Below the pieces are notes generated by a model. The model worked only from the letters and a program-made list of their open reading frames with translations. It searched no databases and was not told the DNA's origin. A program made the translations under genes and the position numbers. Shown here in pieces: positions 36,559-44,867 of a stretch of DNA of 64,000 nt (its first letter is position 1; each line of letters opens with the position of its first letter). The stretch is from Pseudomonas putida (GTDB lineage: Bacteria; Pseudomonadota; Gammaproteobacteria; Pseudomonadales; Pseudomonadaceae), in NCBI RefSeq assembly GCF_028682635.1, contig NZ_JANHLK010000003.1, positions 310,001 through 374,000 on the forward strand, written 5' to 3'.

Positions 36559-37290
36559 TTAGAAGCGCGCTTTGGGCGTCGCGACCGGAATAGGCAGGCT
36601 GCCATTGAGCGGCAGGAAACAACCCTTGTCGGCGTCGTAGGCTTTTATTTCGCTGGTTTCGATGTTGTAGACCCAACCGTGGATGAACAACTGACCATTG
36701 GCCATGCGTGAAGCCACCGAGGGGTGCGTGCGCAAGTGCTGCAACTGGGCGATCACATTTTCCTCGGTGAGGATGTGCATGCTTTCGTTTTCATCGGCGC
36801 AGTTGCAGTTTTCCTGGACCATGGTCTTGGCCACTTCGGCATGCCGCAGCCAGGCTTTGACCGTGGGCATCTTTTCCAGGCTCTGCGGGTTGAGTACCGC
36901 TCGCATGGCGCCGCAATCGGAGTGCCCGCAAATGATGATGTGGTGCACTCCCAGCGCCAGCACCGCGTACTCGATGGCCGTGGAAACGCCGCCGTTCATT
37001 TGCCCGTATGGTGGCACGACGTTGCCGACGTTGCGGGTCACGAACAGGTCGCCGGGGGCGCTGTGGGTAATTAGTTCGGGAACGATGCGCGAATCGGCGC
37101 ACGCAATGAACATGGCGCGCGGGCGCTGGGCCGTGGCGAGTTTCTTGAAGAGTTCTTCCTGTTGCGGAAAGATCTCATGATGAAAATGCAAAAAGCCGTC
37201 AACGATATGCTGCAGCGCTGCATCGGCGGTTTCCGCCTCGGGTTGGGCAGAAGCCGACGCAGCCAACGGCTGTTTATCCTTGTCACTCAT
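36559..37290 (-). CDS. Beta-class carbonic anhydrase
   Basis: Interconverts CO2 and bicarbonate in the cytoplasm. 243 residues with the full active site: zinc ligands C64, H122 and C125 (IACADSR and CGHSDCGAM) and the D66-R68 dyad. A short Ala/Gln-rich N-terminal extension (about 25 residues) precedes the fold. 90 bases separate it from the SulP gene downstream, so they are probably one operon that supplies and traps inorganic carbon or regulates pH. Confidence 0.95.
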   Translation of the reverse strand: MSDKDKQPLAASASAQPEAETADAALQHIVDGFLHFHHEIFPQQEELFKKLATAQRPRAMFIACADSRIVPELITHSAPGDLFVTRNVGNVVPPYGQMNGGVSTAIEYAVLALGVHHIIICGHSDCGAMRAVLNPQSLEKMPTVKAWLRHAEVAKTMVQENCNCADENESMHILTEENVIAQLQHLRTHPSVASRMANGQLFIHGWVYNIETSEIKAYDADKGCFLPLNGSLPIPVATPKARF

Positions 37291-37459
37291 GATTCATCCT
37301 CTTTGGCGGAGTCAGGGATAATCCCGTTTTGTCCGGTGTGAAGCCAGTGGCTGTTTAAAAAACATCCAGGTCGTGAAGCTCGACCCGTCAGTCACTCGAT
37401 GAACAAGGTAGCCCTCGAATCTTAACTCAAACTGAAAAAACCGCTCTAGAACCTGTGTT

Positions 37460-37483
37460 CCAGGTCACAAAAAACGTGACTGG
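37460..37483. promoter_or_regulatory. Inverted repeat upstream of the carbonic anhydrase gene
   Basis: CCAGGTCAC and GTGACTGG pair across a seven-base A-rich loop, with one bulged base. A second dyad ACCTG/CAGGT (37451-37465) overlaps its left arm. The run of A/T lies in the loop rather than after the stem, so this is not an intrinsic terminator. It lies 170 bases upstream of the carbonic anhydrase start and 49 bases past the radical SAM stop. Confidence 0.35.
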
Positions 37484-37531
37484 CCCATGATGTGCGCGTG
37501 TTCCCAGTAATCAACCATAGGCCAATTGTCC

Positions 37532-38590
37532 TCAAATCAGCGACATTTGGCGACCGGGCGGACAAAAGGCTTCGCAGTCCAGGTTGAAACCCTCCCGATG
37601 GTTGAGCCCCAGGCGCTTGATGGCCTTGGCAAAACGTTGGGCCAACAGATCGGCAAAGGGACCTTCACCGCGCATGCGGGCGCCGAAGCGACTGTCGTAT
37701 AGCTCGCCGCCTCGGGTCTGGCGAATCAGGCTCAGGACATGCGCCGCCCGTTGCGGATAGTGGGCAGCCAGCCATTCTTCGAACAGCGGCGCGACTTCCA
37801 GGGGCAGGCGCAACATCATGTAGGCGGCGCTCTGTGCCCCGGCCGCATGGGCCTCTGTAAGCAGGTTTTCGATTTCGCTGTCGTTGATCATCGGAATCAT
37901 CGGTGAACACAGCACGCCCACCGGAACCCCGGCTTCGCGCAACACCCGGATTGCCCGCAGCCGGGCCTTGGGCGCCGCAGCACGGGGTTCGAGGATGCGT
38001 TTGAGTTCGTCGTCCAGCGTGGTCAGGCTGATCATCACCGCCACCAGCCGTTGTCGGGCCAGTTCGGCCAACAGGTCCAGGTCGCGCAGAATCAACGAGC
38101 CTTTGGTCACGATTGTCACCGGATGACGGTAGCGCAGCAGCACTTCGAGGGTTTGGCGGGTGATCTTGTACTCACGCTCGATGGGCTGGTAAGGGTCGGT
38201 GTTGGACCCCAGGTTGATGGGGGCACACTGGTAGCCACGCCTGGAAAGCTGTTCCTCCAGTATGTCTGCAGCATTGGTCTTGGCGATCAGCTTCGTCTCG
38301 AAATCCAGGCCTGGCGACATGTCCCAATAGGCGTGACTGGGTCGCGCATAACAGTAGATGCACCCGTGCTCGCAGCCGCGATAAGGGTTGATCGATCGGT
38401 CGAAGGGCAGGTCCGGTGAGTTGTTGCGGGTGATGATGGTTTTCGCAGTCTCGATGGACACCTCGGTGCCTTGGGTCATCGGCGCTTCCTGAAACCAGCC
38501 GTCGTCCTCGGCCACCGAACGATGGGGGGCGAAGCGATTGTGCGGGTTGGTCGCGGTGCCGCGACCGCGAGGGGGCAAGGGCGTGTTCAT
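37532..38590 (-). CDS. SOS-associated radical SAM protein (PA0069 family)
   Basis: A 352-residue radical SAM enzyme related to spore photoproduct lyase-like proteins. The 4Fe-4S motif is CEHGCIYC (spacing C-x3-C-x2-C) near residue 73, within NPYRGCEHGCIYCYARPSH. The N-terminal tail is basic and Pro-rich. A near-consensus LexA box occupies 38607-38622, just upstream. An in-frame ATG at 38605 almost touches the operator, so I prefer ATG 38590. I recall PA0069 as a member of the P. aeruginosa LexA regulon, which would imply a DNA-damage role, though the reaction is unknown. Confidence 0.85.
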   Translation of the reverse strand: MNTPLPPRGRGTATNPHNRFAPHRSVAEDDGWFQEAPMTQGTEVSIETAKTIITRNNSPDLPFDRSINPYRGCEHGCIYCYARPSHAYWDMSPGLDFETKLIAKTNAADILEEQLSRRGYQCAPINLGSNTDPYQPIEREYKITRQTLEVLLRYRHPVTIVTKGSLILRDLDLLAELARQRLVAVMISLTTLDDELKRILEPRAAAPKARLRAIRVLREAGVPVGVLCSPMIPMINDSEIENLLTEAHAAGAQSAAYMMLRLPLEVAPLFEEWLAAHYPQRAAHVLSLIRQTRGGELYDSRFGARMRGEGPFADLLAQRFAKAIKRLGLNHREGFNLDCEAFCPPGRQMSLI

Positions 38591-38606
38591 GGGGATAGCT
38601 CGCATG

Positions 38607-38622
38607 CTGTATGTCTATACAG
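38607..38622. promoter_or_regulatory. LexA (SOS) box
   Basis: CTGTATGTCTATACAG fits the LexA consensus CTG-N10-CAG, with alternating T/A inside and only the centre differing from CTGTATATATATACAG. It begins 16 bases upstream of ATG 38590 of the radical SAM gene and overlaps sequence that could serve as its -10 element (TATAGA or TATACT on the minus strand). Confidence 0.88.
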
Positions 38623-38663
38623 TATACGGCGAAGGCTTGAGTGACCAGTGCCGTTTGGCAGCT

Positions 38664-38690
38664 TCTCCCACGGCATTGCGCCGTGGGAGA
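38664..38690. terminator. Perfect 11-bp hairpin downstream of the YheV-like gene
   Basis: TCTCCCACGGC, ATTGC loop, GCCGTGGGAGA. It lies 13 bases after the YheV-like stop on the minus strand and 42 bases before the LexA box. No T-run follows on the minus strand, so it is either a T-poor terminator or an mRNA-stabilising 3' hairpin of the prlC operon. Confidence 0.55.
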
Positions 38691-38703
38691 TGGCGCTTTC
38701 TAC

Positions 38704-38991
38704 TCAGTGCTGTTCGTCAGGCTTTTTCTTCAGTTTCGGATTCGGAAAAAACTGCACCGCCTGAACCTTGGTGTCCGCAGGCTTGAGCGCGGATGTGTTG
38801 ACCCGCGTGCCCAGTTCCTTGGGAACGGACAGACCTTGTTCATTCAGCGTATCGGAATAACCGCAGGCCACGCACTCGCGATGCGGTACATCGTCTTCAC
38901 TCCACATCATCAATTTGTCCGGCTCGCTGCAGGCCGGGCAGACCGCGCCGGCGATAAAGCGTCGTTTGGTAATCACGGGACCCTCACTCAT
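38704..38991 (-). CDS. YheV-family putative zinc-ribbon protein (DUF2387)
   Basis: A 95-residue soluble protein. Two cysteine pairs, CPAC near residue 18 and CVAC near residue 40, make a small zinc ribbon typical of YheV. The C-terminal half is disordered and Lys/Pro-rich. Its ATG overlaps the prlC stop by four bases (ATGA), so it is translated from the prlC mRNA; the same prlC-yheV pairing exists in E. coli and PAO1. The function is not established. Confidence 0.88.
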   Translation of the reverse strand: MSEGPVITKRRFIAGAVCPACSEPDKLMMWSEDDVPHRECVACGYSDTLNEQGLSVPKELGTRVNTSALKPADTKVQAVQFFPNPKLKKKPDEQH

Positions 38992-41039
38992 GCTGCCGCG
39001 CCCTCACTCAGGCCGCTGTGGCGCAAGAGTGCGTCAATCGAAGGCTCACGACCACGGAAGTCGACGAACAGCACCATTGGCTCCTGGGAACCGCCGCGCG
39101 CCAGGATGGCTTCACGGAACGCCCGGCCGGTATCGGCATTGAGCACACCTTCTTCCTCGAACTTCGAGAAAGCATCGGCCGAGAGCACTTCAGCCCATTT
39201 GTAGCTGTAGTAACCCGCCGCGTAACCGCCGGCGAAAATGTGCGCGAAGCTGTTAGGGAAACGGTTGTAGGCCGGAGGGCGCATCACTGACACCTCGTCG
39301 CGCACGCCTTCAAGCACTTGCAGCACGCTGCGACCGTCACCGTGGGTGGCGTGCAGTTCGAAGTCGAACAGCGAGAATTCCAGTTGGCGAACCATCATCA
39401 GGCCGGACTGGAAGTTTTTCGCCGCGAGCATTTTCTGCAGCAGGTCCTGGGGCAGTGGTTCACCGGTTTCGTAGTGACCGGAGATCAACGCCAGCCCCTC
39501 GGGCTCCCAGCACCAGTTTTCCATGAATTGGCTTGGCAGCTCGACCGCATCCCAGGCCACGCCGTTGATGCCGGACACGCCGGCATGTTCGACGCGGGTC
39601 AGCAAGTGATGCAGGCCATGACCGAACTCGTGGAACAGGGTGGTGACTTCATCGTGGGTCAGCAGGGCAGGCTTGCCGCTGTCGGCCGGCGTGAAGTTGC
39701 ACACCAGGTTCGCCACCGGGCTCTGCAGCACGCCCTCGGCGGTGCGACGACGATCACGGGCACCGTCCATCCAGGCACCACCGCGTTTGTTGGCGCGGGC
39801 GTACAGGTCGAAGAAGAAGCGGCCGACGTGCTGGCCGTTTTCCTTGATTTCGAACAGGCGGACATCCGGGTGCCAGGAATCAAAACCTTTTTGCTCGGCG
39901 ATCTCGATGCCGTACAGACGCTGAACGATGGCGAACAGCCCACTGAGCACCTTGTCGATCGGGAAGTAGGCGCGCAGGGCTTCCTGGGCAACGCTGTAAC
40001 GCTGCTCGCGAAGTTTTTCGCCATAGAAACCGCTGTCCCAGCTTTGCAGGTCCGGGCAGCCCTGTTCGGCGGCGTAAGCCTTGAGCTGTTCCAGGTCCTG
40101 GGCGGCGAACGGTTTGCTGCGCTTGGCCAGGTCGCGCAGGAAACTCAGTACCTGATCGCTGGATTCAGCCATTTTGGTGGCCAGGCTCAGTTCCGAGAAA
40201 CTGGCGAAACCCAGGAGTTTTGCCAGTTCCTGACGCAGGTCGAGGATTTCCTGCATGACCGGGCCGTTATCATTCTGGCCGGCATTCGGGCCCTGGTCCG
40301 ACGCGCGGGTGCAGTAGGCGGCGTAGACTTCCTCGCGCAGGGCGCGGTCGTGGGCGTAGGTCATCACCGCGTAGTAGCTCGGGAATTCCAGGGTGATCAG
40401 CCAGCCATCGAGGTCCTTGGCTTGCGCGGCGGCGGCCATTTGCGCCTTGGCCGAATCGGTCAGGCCGGCGAGGGTGGACTCGTCGGTGATGTGCTTGGTC
40501 CAGGCCTGGGTAGCATCCAGCAGCTGGTTGGAGAAGCGGCTGCCCAGCTCCGACAGTTTGCTTTGCACCTGGGCGTAACGTTTCTGCTCGGCTTCCGGCA
40601 GGTCGATACCCGATAGACGGAAATCGCGCAGGGCGTGTTCCAGGATAGTTTTCTGCGCTACGTCGAAACCGCCTGCTTCCGGGCTGTTGGCCAGGGCCTC
40701 ATAGGCCTGGAACAGTTCACGGTTCTGGCCCATTTCGGTGGAGTAGGCGCTCAACGCCGGCAGGCAAGCCTCGTAGGCTTCGCGCAGTTCGGCGCTGTTG
40801 CACACGGCATTCAAGTGGCTGACCGGACTCCAGGCCGCACCCAGGCGGTCGTTGAGCTCGTCCATTGCCAGCACCAGCCCGGCCCAGGTCGGTTGTTTGC
40901 CCTGGGTCTTGAGGATCTCGATAATGGCGGCGCGGTTGTCAGCCAGGATCTGTTCAATGGCCGGTTGCACGTGCTCGGCACGGATCGCGGAGAACGGCGG
41001 CAGGTCGTAGGACTGCAAAAGAGGGTTGTTCACGCTCAC
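38988..41039 (-). CDS. prlC: Oligopeptidase A (PrlC)
   Basis: Cytoplasmic M3-family zinc metallopeptidase that degrades signal peptides and other oligopeptides. The active-site motif HEFGH lies in TLFHEFGHGLHHL near residue 475, with the third ligand glutamate about 26 residues later (VELPSQFMENW). 683 residues from a GTG at 41039, which has AAGG eight bases upstream; GTG 41033 and the far ATG 41066 are alternatives. Divergent from the gamma-carbonic anhydrase-like gene with 89 bases between. Confidence 0.95.
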   Translation of the reverse strand: MSVNNPLLQSYDLPPFSAIRAEHVQPAIEQILADNRAAIIEILKTQGKQPTWAGLVLAMDELNDRLGAAWSPVSHLNAVCNSAELREAYEACLPALSAYSTEMGQNRELFQAYEALANSPEAGGFDVAQKTILEHALRDFRLSGIDLPEAEQKRYAQVQSKLSELGSRFSNQLLDATQAWTKHITDESTLAGLTDSAKAQMAAAAQAKDLDGWLITLEFPSYYAVMTYAHDRALREEVYAAYCTRASDQGPNAGQNDNGPVMQEILDLRQELAKLLGFASFSELSLATKMAESSDQVLSFLRDLAKRSKPFAAQDLEQLKAYAAEQGCPDLQSWDSGFYGEKLREQRYSVAQEALRAYFPIDKVLSGLFAIVQRLYGIEIAEQKGFDSWHPDVRLFEIKENGQHVGRFFFDLYARANKRGGAWMDGARDRRRTAEGVLQSPVANLVCNFTPADSGKPALLTHDEVTTLFHEFGHGLHHLLTRVEHAGVSGINGVAWDAVELPSQFMENWCWEPEGLALISGHYETGEPLPQDLLQKMLAAKNFQSGLMMVRQLEFSLFDFELHATHGDGRSVLQVLEGVRDEVSVMRPPAYNRFPNSFAHIFAGGYAAGYYSYKWAEVLSADAFSKFEEEGVLNADTGRAFREAILARGGSQEPMVLFVDFRGREPSIDALLRHSGLSEGAAA

Positions 41040-41128
41040 GGTTGGCACCTTGGCTGGAAGAAACATGCAGCCATCTTAATTACAATCGACGCTCACCGCA
41101 GCTATCAGCAACAGAGAGAAATCCTATC

Positions 41129-41674
41129 GTGAACCTTCGCAAGTACCAGAATCACTCGCCACTGCTCGGCAAGGGCGCTTTTGTCGACGGCTCGGCGGTG
41201 GTGATCGGCGATGTCGAGATCGGCGAAGACAGCTCCGTTTGGCCCCTTACGGTGATCCGCGGCGACATGCACCGCATCCGCATCGGTGCTCGCACCAGCG
41301 TGCAGGATGGCTGCGTACTGCACATCACCCATGCCGGGCCGTTCAACCCCGACGGTTTCCCGTTGTTGATCGGCGATGACGTGACCATCGCCCACAAAGT
41401 CATGCTGCATGGCTGCACCGTGGGCAGCCGGGTGTTGATCGGCATGGGCAGTATCGTCATGGACGGTGCGGTGGTCGCCGACGACGTCATCATCGGTGCC
41501 GGCAGCCTGGTACCTCCGGGTAAACGCCTGGACAGCGGTTTCCTGTATGTGGGCAGCCCGGTGAAACAGATCCGCCCGCTGACCGATAAGGAACAAGCCT
41601 TTTTCACCTACAGCGCGGCGAACTACGTGAAGCTCAAGGACCTGCATCTGGCCGAAGGCTACGACCGGATCTGA
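41129..41674 (+). CDS. Gamma-carbonic anhydrase-like hexapeptide-repeat protein
   Basis: A 181-residue left-handed beta-helix protein of the YrdA/CaiE group. Three histidines sit in the positions of gamma-class zinc ligands (THAG, IAHK and LHG), preceded by RGDMHRIRIGARTSVQDG. Enzymatic activity is not established for most members. Starts at GTG 41129 (the open frame reaches 41042, overlapping the prlC start region). Followed after 28 bases by the HAD phosphatase on the same strand. Confidence 0.88.
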   Translation: MNLRKYQNHSPLLGKGAFVDGSAVVIGDVEIGEDSSVWPLTVIRGDMHRIRIGARTSVQDGCVLHITHAGPFNPDGFPLLIGDDVTIAHKVMLHGCTVGSRVLIGMGSIVMDGAVVADDVIIGAGSLVPPGKRLDSGFLYVGSPVKQIRPLTDKEQAFFTYSAANYVKLKDLHLAEGYDRI

Positions 41675-41702
41675 AACGTCTCGCTATTGCCCAGGAATTT
41701 TC

Positions 41703-42353
41703 ATGCATTACCAAACCGTACTGTTCGACCTTGATGGCACCCTGACCGACCCGCGCGAAGGCATTACCCGTTCGATTCAGTTTGCCCTGGGCAAGCTGGG
41801 CATCGATGAGCCCGACCTGAGCAAGCTCGAGCACTTTATCGGTCCGCCCTTGTTACAGGCCTTCATGCAGTTCTATGACTTCGACGAGGCCAGGGCCTGG
41901 GAGGCGGTGAACTTCTATCGTGAACGCTTCAAGGTCACCGGGCTGTACGAAAATCGCGTATTCGACGGGGTCACGCCGTTGTTGGAAATGCTTGGCGGGC
42001 AAGGGCGACAGCTGTACATCGCGACCTCCAAGCCCTGGGTTTTCGCCCGGGAAATCGCTCGGCATTTCGACTTCGCCAGACACTTCAAGGTGATCTACGG
42101 CAGCGAACTGGACGGCACCCGGACTAACAAGGTCGAACTGATTGCCCATCTGGTGGCCGAGGAGGGCCTGGATCCGGCCAATACCCTGATGATTGGCGAC
42201 CGCAAGCATGACCTGATCGGTGCGCGCAGCAATGGGCTGGATGTGGCGGCTGTTGGGTATGGGTTTGGCAGTCGGGAAGAGTTAAGCGCAGAAGCGCCGA
42301 CCTATCATTTTGAAACGCTGGATGAGATGCATCAGGCGTTTTTGCAGCGTTGA
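41703..42353 (+). CDS. HAD-superfamily phosphatase, phosphoglycolate phosphatase-like
   Basis: A 216-residue HAD hydrolase. Motif I FDLDGTLTD places the nucleophile at D9 and the acid/base at D11, motif II is ATSKP, the motif III lysine is in TNKVE, and motif IV is IGDRKHDLIGA. The helical cap between motifs I and II is of the Gph type. The substrate cannot be told from the sequence; phosphoglycolate or a nucleotide are common for this subfamily. A REP doublet follows nine bases after the stop. Confidence 0.88.
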   Translation: MHYQTVLFDLDGTLTDPREGITRSIQFALGKLGIDEPDLSKLEHFIGPPLLQAFMQFYDFDEARAWEAVNFYRERFKVTGLYENRVFDGVTPLLEMLGGQGRQLYIATSKPWVFAREIARHFDFARHFKVIYGSELDGTRTNKVELIAHLVAEEGLDPANTLMIGDRKHDLIGARSNGLDVAAVGYGFGSREELSAEAPTYHFETLDEMHQAFLQR

Positions 42354-42362
42354 TCAGAACGC

Positions 42363-42439
42363 CTTCGCGGGCAAGCCCGCTCCCACAGGGTATTGCGTCG
42401 TCGACACAAATCACTGTGGGAGCGGGCTTGCCCGCGAAG
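42363..42439. repeat. REP doublet, family A variant
   Basis: Facing units CTTCGCGGGCAAGCCCGCTC and complement, 77 bases. It differs from the copies at 16126 and 20021 by GCGGGCAAGC in place of GCGAGCAAGC, with the change made in both arms so pairing is preserved. Convergent genes lie on both sides. Confidence 0.92.
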
Positions 42440-42462
42440 AGGACCTCACTGCCACCGAAGAT

Positions 42463-43539
42463 TCAGGATCCAGCCAACTCCTTCAACGCCGTCTTGCGCT
42501 CAACAACCGGCAACACACCCAACTTCTCGACCTGCGCATAAAACCTCACCCAATCCCCGCCCTCTTGCCTGAACAGCGCCGCAAACGCCGGCACCCACTG
42601 GTCATACAGGCCAAACGGCAGCAACCGCGCATTGTTCATCGGCGCATTGATCCACGCGTCATAACGTTTGTCCCCGGCCCATTGGCTGTCACGCAGCTGT
42701 CGGTATTCGCTGCGCAGGCGCTCGAATTCCGCTGCTTTTCGCTGGCGCATTTGCTCAGGCGGCAGCGGCTGGCTGTAGAGTTTTTCCAGCCGGGTGCGGG
42801 TATCCAGCACCAGCGCAATGAACTGGTCCCGTTGTTGCGACAGCAAGGTGCTGTCCGGCGGCAGGCCCCGAAACGCCCGCCATTGGCGGGTGCCTTCCTG
42901 CTCGACGAAGGTGGCGAATGACTCGTTGAACTCAGTGTCGTCCTTCACATAAACGCGCTGGTGCGCGAGCTCATGAAAGATCAGCGTGGCCAGGCGTTCA
43001 TCGCCCCAGCCCATCATGGAGTTCATGATCGGGTCGTTGAACCAGCCCAAGGTCGAATAGGCCTCTACGCCACCGATGGACACGTCCATGCCTTGCAGGC
43101 GTTGCACTGCCGCCTCGCCGCGAGCCGCGCCCTGGCTGTAATAGCCGCGATAGGCCACGCAACCGGCGATGGGGAAGCAGTGGTTTTGCGGTTTCAGGGA
43201 AAATTCCGGGGTGACAAACACGTTCCAGACGACATAGGGGCGGCCAATGTCGGCATACAAGCGGTAACTCTGATTGTCCGGCAGGTGCAGTTGCTGGCTG
43301 GCGAAGGTCCGGGCCCTTTGTGATTGGGCCAGGTGCGTACGCAATTTCTGATCGCGCTGTGGATCGGCAATTACCCGGGCAACGGGCTCCCGTGCCCGCA
43401 GCAGTTGCAGCTGGCCACTCGCCAACTGACTGTAGTAGCTGATGCTGGAACAACCGTTGAGTAACAAAAACAACACACCCGGAAACAAAATGCGTAAAAC
43501 GCGATCAAGTAACCCATGGCTTCGACGCGGCCTGATCAA
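42463..43539 (-). CDS. Putative aminopeptidase lipoprotein with HELAH motif
   Basis: A 358-residue predicted lipoprotein: basic N-terminus (RPRRS), hydrophobic stretch and lipobox LLNGC, with the lipidated cysteine near residue 30. The metal-binding motif HELAHQ lies near residue 190, followed by an NESFATFVEQEG segment that supplies the third ligand, as in gluzincins. The family is annotated as predicted aminopeptidase. No ATG precedes the signal peptide; TTG 43539 with AGGGA about ten bases upstream keeps the positively charged N-terminus. Divergent from the lipoprotein gene at 43599. Confidence 0.82.
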   Translation of the reverse strand: MIRPRRSHGLLDRVLRILFPGVLFLLLNGCSSISYYSQLASGQLQLLRAREPVARVIADPQRDQKLRTHLAQSQRARTFASQQLHLPDNQSYRLYADIGRPYVVWNVFVTPEFSLKPQNHCFPIAGCVAYRGYYSQGAARGEAAVQRLQGMDVSIGGVEAYSTLGWFNDPIMNSMMGWGDERLATLIFHELAHQRVYVKDDTEFNESFATFVEQEGTRQWRAFRGLPPDSTLLSQQRDQFIALVLDTRTRLEKLYSQPLPPEQMRQRKAAEFERLRSEYRQLRDSQWAGDKRYDAWINAPMNNARLLPFGLYDQWVPAFAALFRQEGGDWVRFYAQVEKLGVLPVVERKTALKELAGS

Positions 43540-43598
43540 AATAAAAAATCCCTGGAGAGTCTGCTCGCAAGACTATCCCGCTTGACTGGAGCTCCGCT

Positions 43599-44021
43599 AT
43601 GCGCAAGTTGATGCTGACGGGAGGCCTGCTGACGCTGGCCGGTTGTGCCGGATTCGGCTTACCTCACCATGATCCGACGCAAGCCTGGATCGATCTGGAA
43701 TCCCATCAGGAAGACTCGGCCCTGGTGGCGCTGGAGGTGGACAACAAAGCAGCCACCGACAAGCGCTATTTCGAGGTTCAACCCGGCAGCCATGAGCTGA
43801 CCGTTCGTTACCAGTTCCCGGTCCAGCCCACCAATATCGGCCCCAATGCGGAACCTCTGTGGCGTGACTGCCAGATGAATGTGAAATTCAGCGACTTCAA
43901 TGCGGGCGAGCGCTACCAGCTGCAAGCGGGGAATATCGGCTTCCGGCCATGGGCCAAGCTTTATGATCAGCAGCGAAAAGTGATTGGACAGGGCACACCG
44001 GCTGGCTGCCAACGGACCTGA
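43599..44021 (+). CDS. Small lipoprotein, first of a related pair
   Basis: A 140-residue lipoprotein with lipobox LAGC (cysteine at residue 16). The rest is beta-rich: AWIDLESHQED, RYFEVQPGSHELTVRYQF and a late FNAGERYQLQAG segment. The downstream neighbour has the same scaffold (AWVDFST, FFQVTPGSHVLTVRF, FEAGQRYLLQAR), so the two are tandem paralogues. PAO1 has similar genes in this area. The function is unknown; the PGxHxLTVR segment resembles carbohydrate-binding or PEGA-like beta domains, which is only a guess. Confidence 0.82.
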   Translation: MRKLMLTGGLLTLAGCAGFGLPHHDPTQAWIDLESHQEDSALVALEVDNKAATDKRYFEVQPGSHELTVRYQFPVQPTNIGPNAEPLWRDCQMNVKFSDFNAGERYQLQAGNIGFRPWAKLYDQQRKVIGQGTPAGCQRT

Positions 44022-44061
44022 TCGGCGCTATTCTGAGTATCCCGACATTGGGACATTCATC

Positions 44062-44481
44062 ATGCGCAGGATGATGCTGTTACTCGCCGCAAGTGCAGTG
44101 GCCGGCTGTTTGTCGCCGATGCCGGCGGCCAATCCCAATATGGCGTGGGTCGACTTCTCTACGCCATTCCCCAACGATAAATTGCTGATGGGCGAGCGAT
44201 TGGATAACCAGCGCTTGCGCGACGGACGATTTTTCCAGGTCACTCCCGGTAGCCATGTGCTCACCGTGCGCTTCGATTTCGAGGTGCCAGGCGGAGGCTC
44301 GGACTTGTTCGGCGGCTCCACCGAGCGGCTGTGCTACATGATCATCAAATACGATCATTTCGAAGCCGGTCAGCGATATCTGCTGCAAGCCCGCTCCATG
44401 GCGTTCACCCCTGAAGCGCGCCTCTATAACGCCAAGCGCGAGATCGTCGCCGAAGACAGCCAGGTCAACTGTGTGCCGTAG
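44062..44481 (+). CDS. Small lipoprotein, second of a related pair
   Basis: A 139-residue paralogue of the preceding gene, 40 bases downstream. Signal peptide MRRMMLLLAASAVAGC with the lipidated cysteine at residue 16. The shared core is PGSHVLTVRF plus FEAGQRYLLQAR; a Gly-rich insert (PGGGSDLFGGS) is specific to this copy. The open frame extends to 43984 inside the first gene, but ATG 44062 gives a proper lipoprotein signal. Its stop lies six bases from the DUF1161 stop on the opposite strand. Confidence 0.8.
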   Translation: MRRMMLLLAASAVAGCLSPMPAANPNMAWVDFSTPFPNDKLLMGERLDNQRLRDGRFFQVTPGSHVLTVRFDFEVPGGGSDLFGGSTERLCYMIIKYDHFEAGQRYLLQARSMAFTPEARLYNAKREIVAEDSQVNCVP

Positions 44482-44487
44482 GAGCGG

Positions 44488-44721
44488 TCAGCGGTCATTC
44501 TTCTGGTAGATGATTTTTTTGGTGCCGCCGTCGCACGAGCCAACGACCATGTTCTGATCGTGCACTTCGTCATTGGTAATGATTTCCAGGGTATAGGACG
44601 CCACCCCGCTGGCCTGGATCTTGGCTTCGATTTCGGCCTTGAGTTCTTCACAAGGTTTAGGTGCCGCCAGGGCCGAAGTGGCCAGGGCGCAACAGATAAC
44701 CACCAAGGCAAAACGTTTCAT
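44488..44721 (-). CDS. DUF1161 periplasmic protein, copy 1
   Basis: A 77-residue secreted protein with a signal peptide to about residue 20 (SALAAPK). The mature part has two cysteines (PCEELKAEI and GSCDGG) likely to form a disulfide, and ends KKIIYQKNDR. A close paralogue is found at 46619-46843. The function is unknown. ATG 44721 has AAGGAGC upstream; the longer frame from 44775 lacks a signal peptide at its end. Confidence 0.85.
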   Translation of the reverse strand: MKRFALVVICCALATSALAAPKPCEELKAEIEAKIQASGVASYTLEIITNDEVHDQNMVVGSCDGGTKKIIYQKNDR

Positions 44722-44818
44722 GGTTGAAGCTCCTTCAGGCAGCGCGCACAGGTCATGCGTTTTTGCTGCTGTCATTTATTCGACCACAGTTTTGCCCGGC
44801 AAATCTTACATAACGCAA

Positions 44819-44863
44819 AAAAGATCGCAGCCTTCGGCAGCTCCTACAGGGCTGCGATCTTTT
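44819..44863 (-). terminator. Hairpin repeat, family C, downstream of osmC
   Basis: AAAAGATCGCAGCC pairs perfectly with GGCTGCGATCTTTT across a 17-base loop. On the minus strand it lies five bases after the osmC stop and ends in TTTT, so it works as the osmC terminator. A nearly identical copy, including the loop (TTCGGCAGCTCCTACAG), is at 51298-51343, so the terminator is carried by a dispersed repeat. Confidence 0.85.
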
Positions 44864-44867
44864 GGAT

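Noticed and set aside
37460..37483. Terminator of the radical SAM gene
   Set aside because: The A/T-run is in the loop rather than after the stem; kept as an unassigned inverted repeat.
39318..40616. 432-codon frame opposite prlC
   Set aside because: Shadow frame; prlC is full length with HEFGH.
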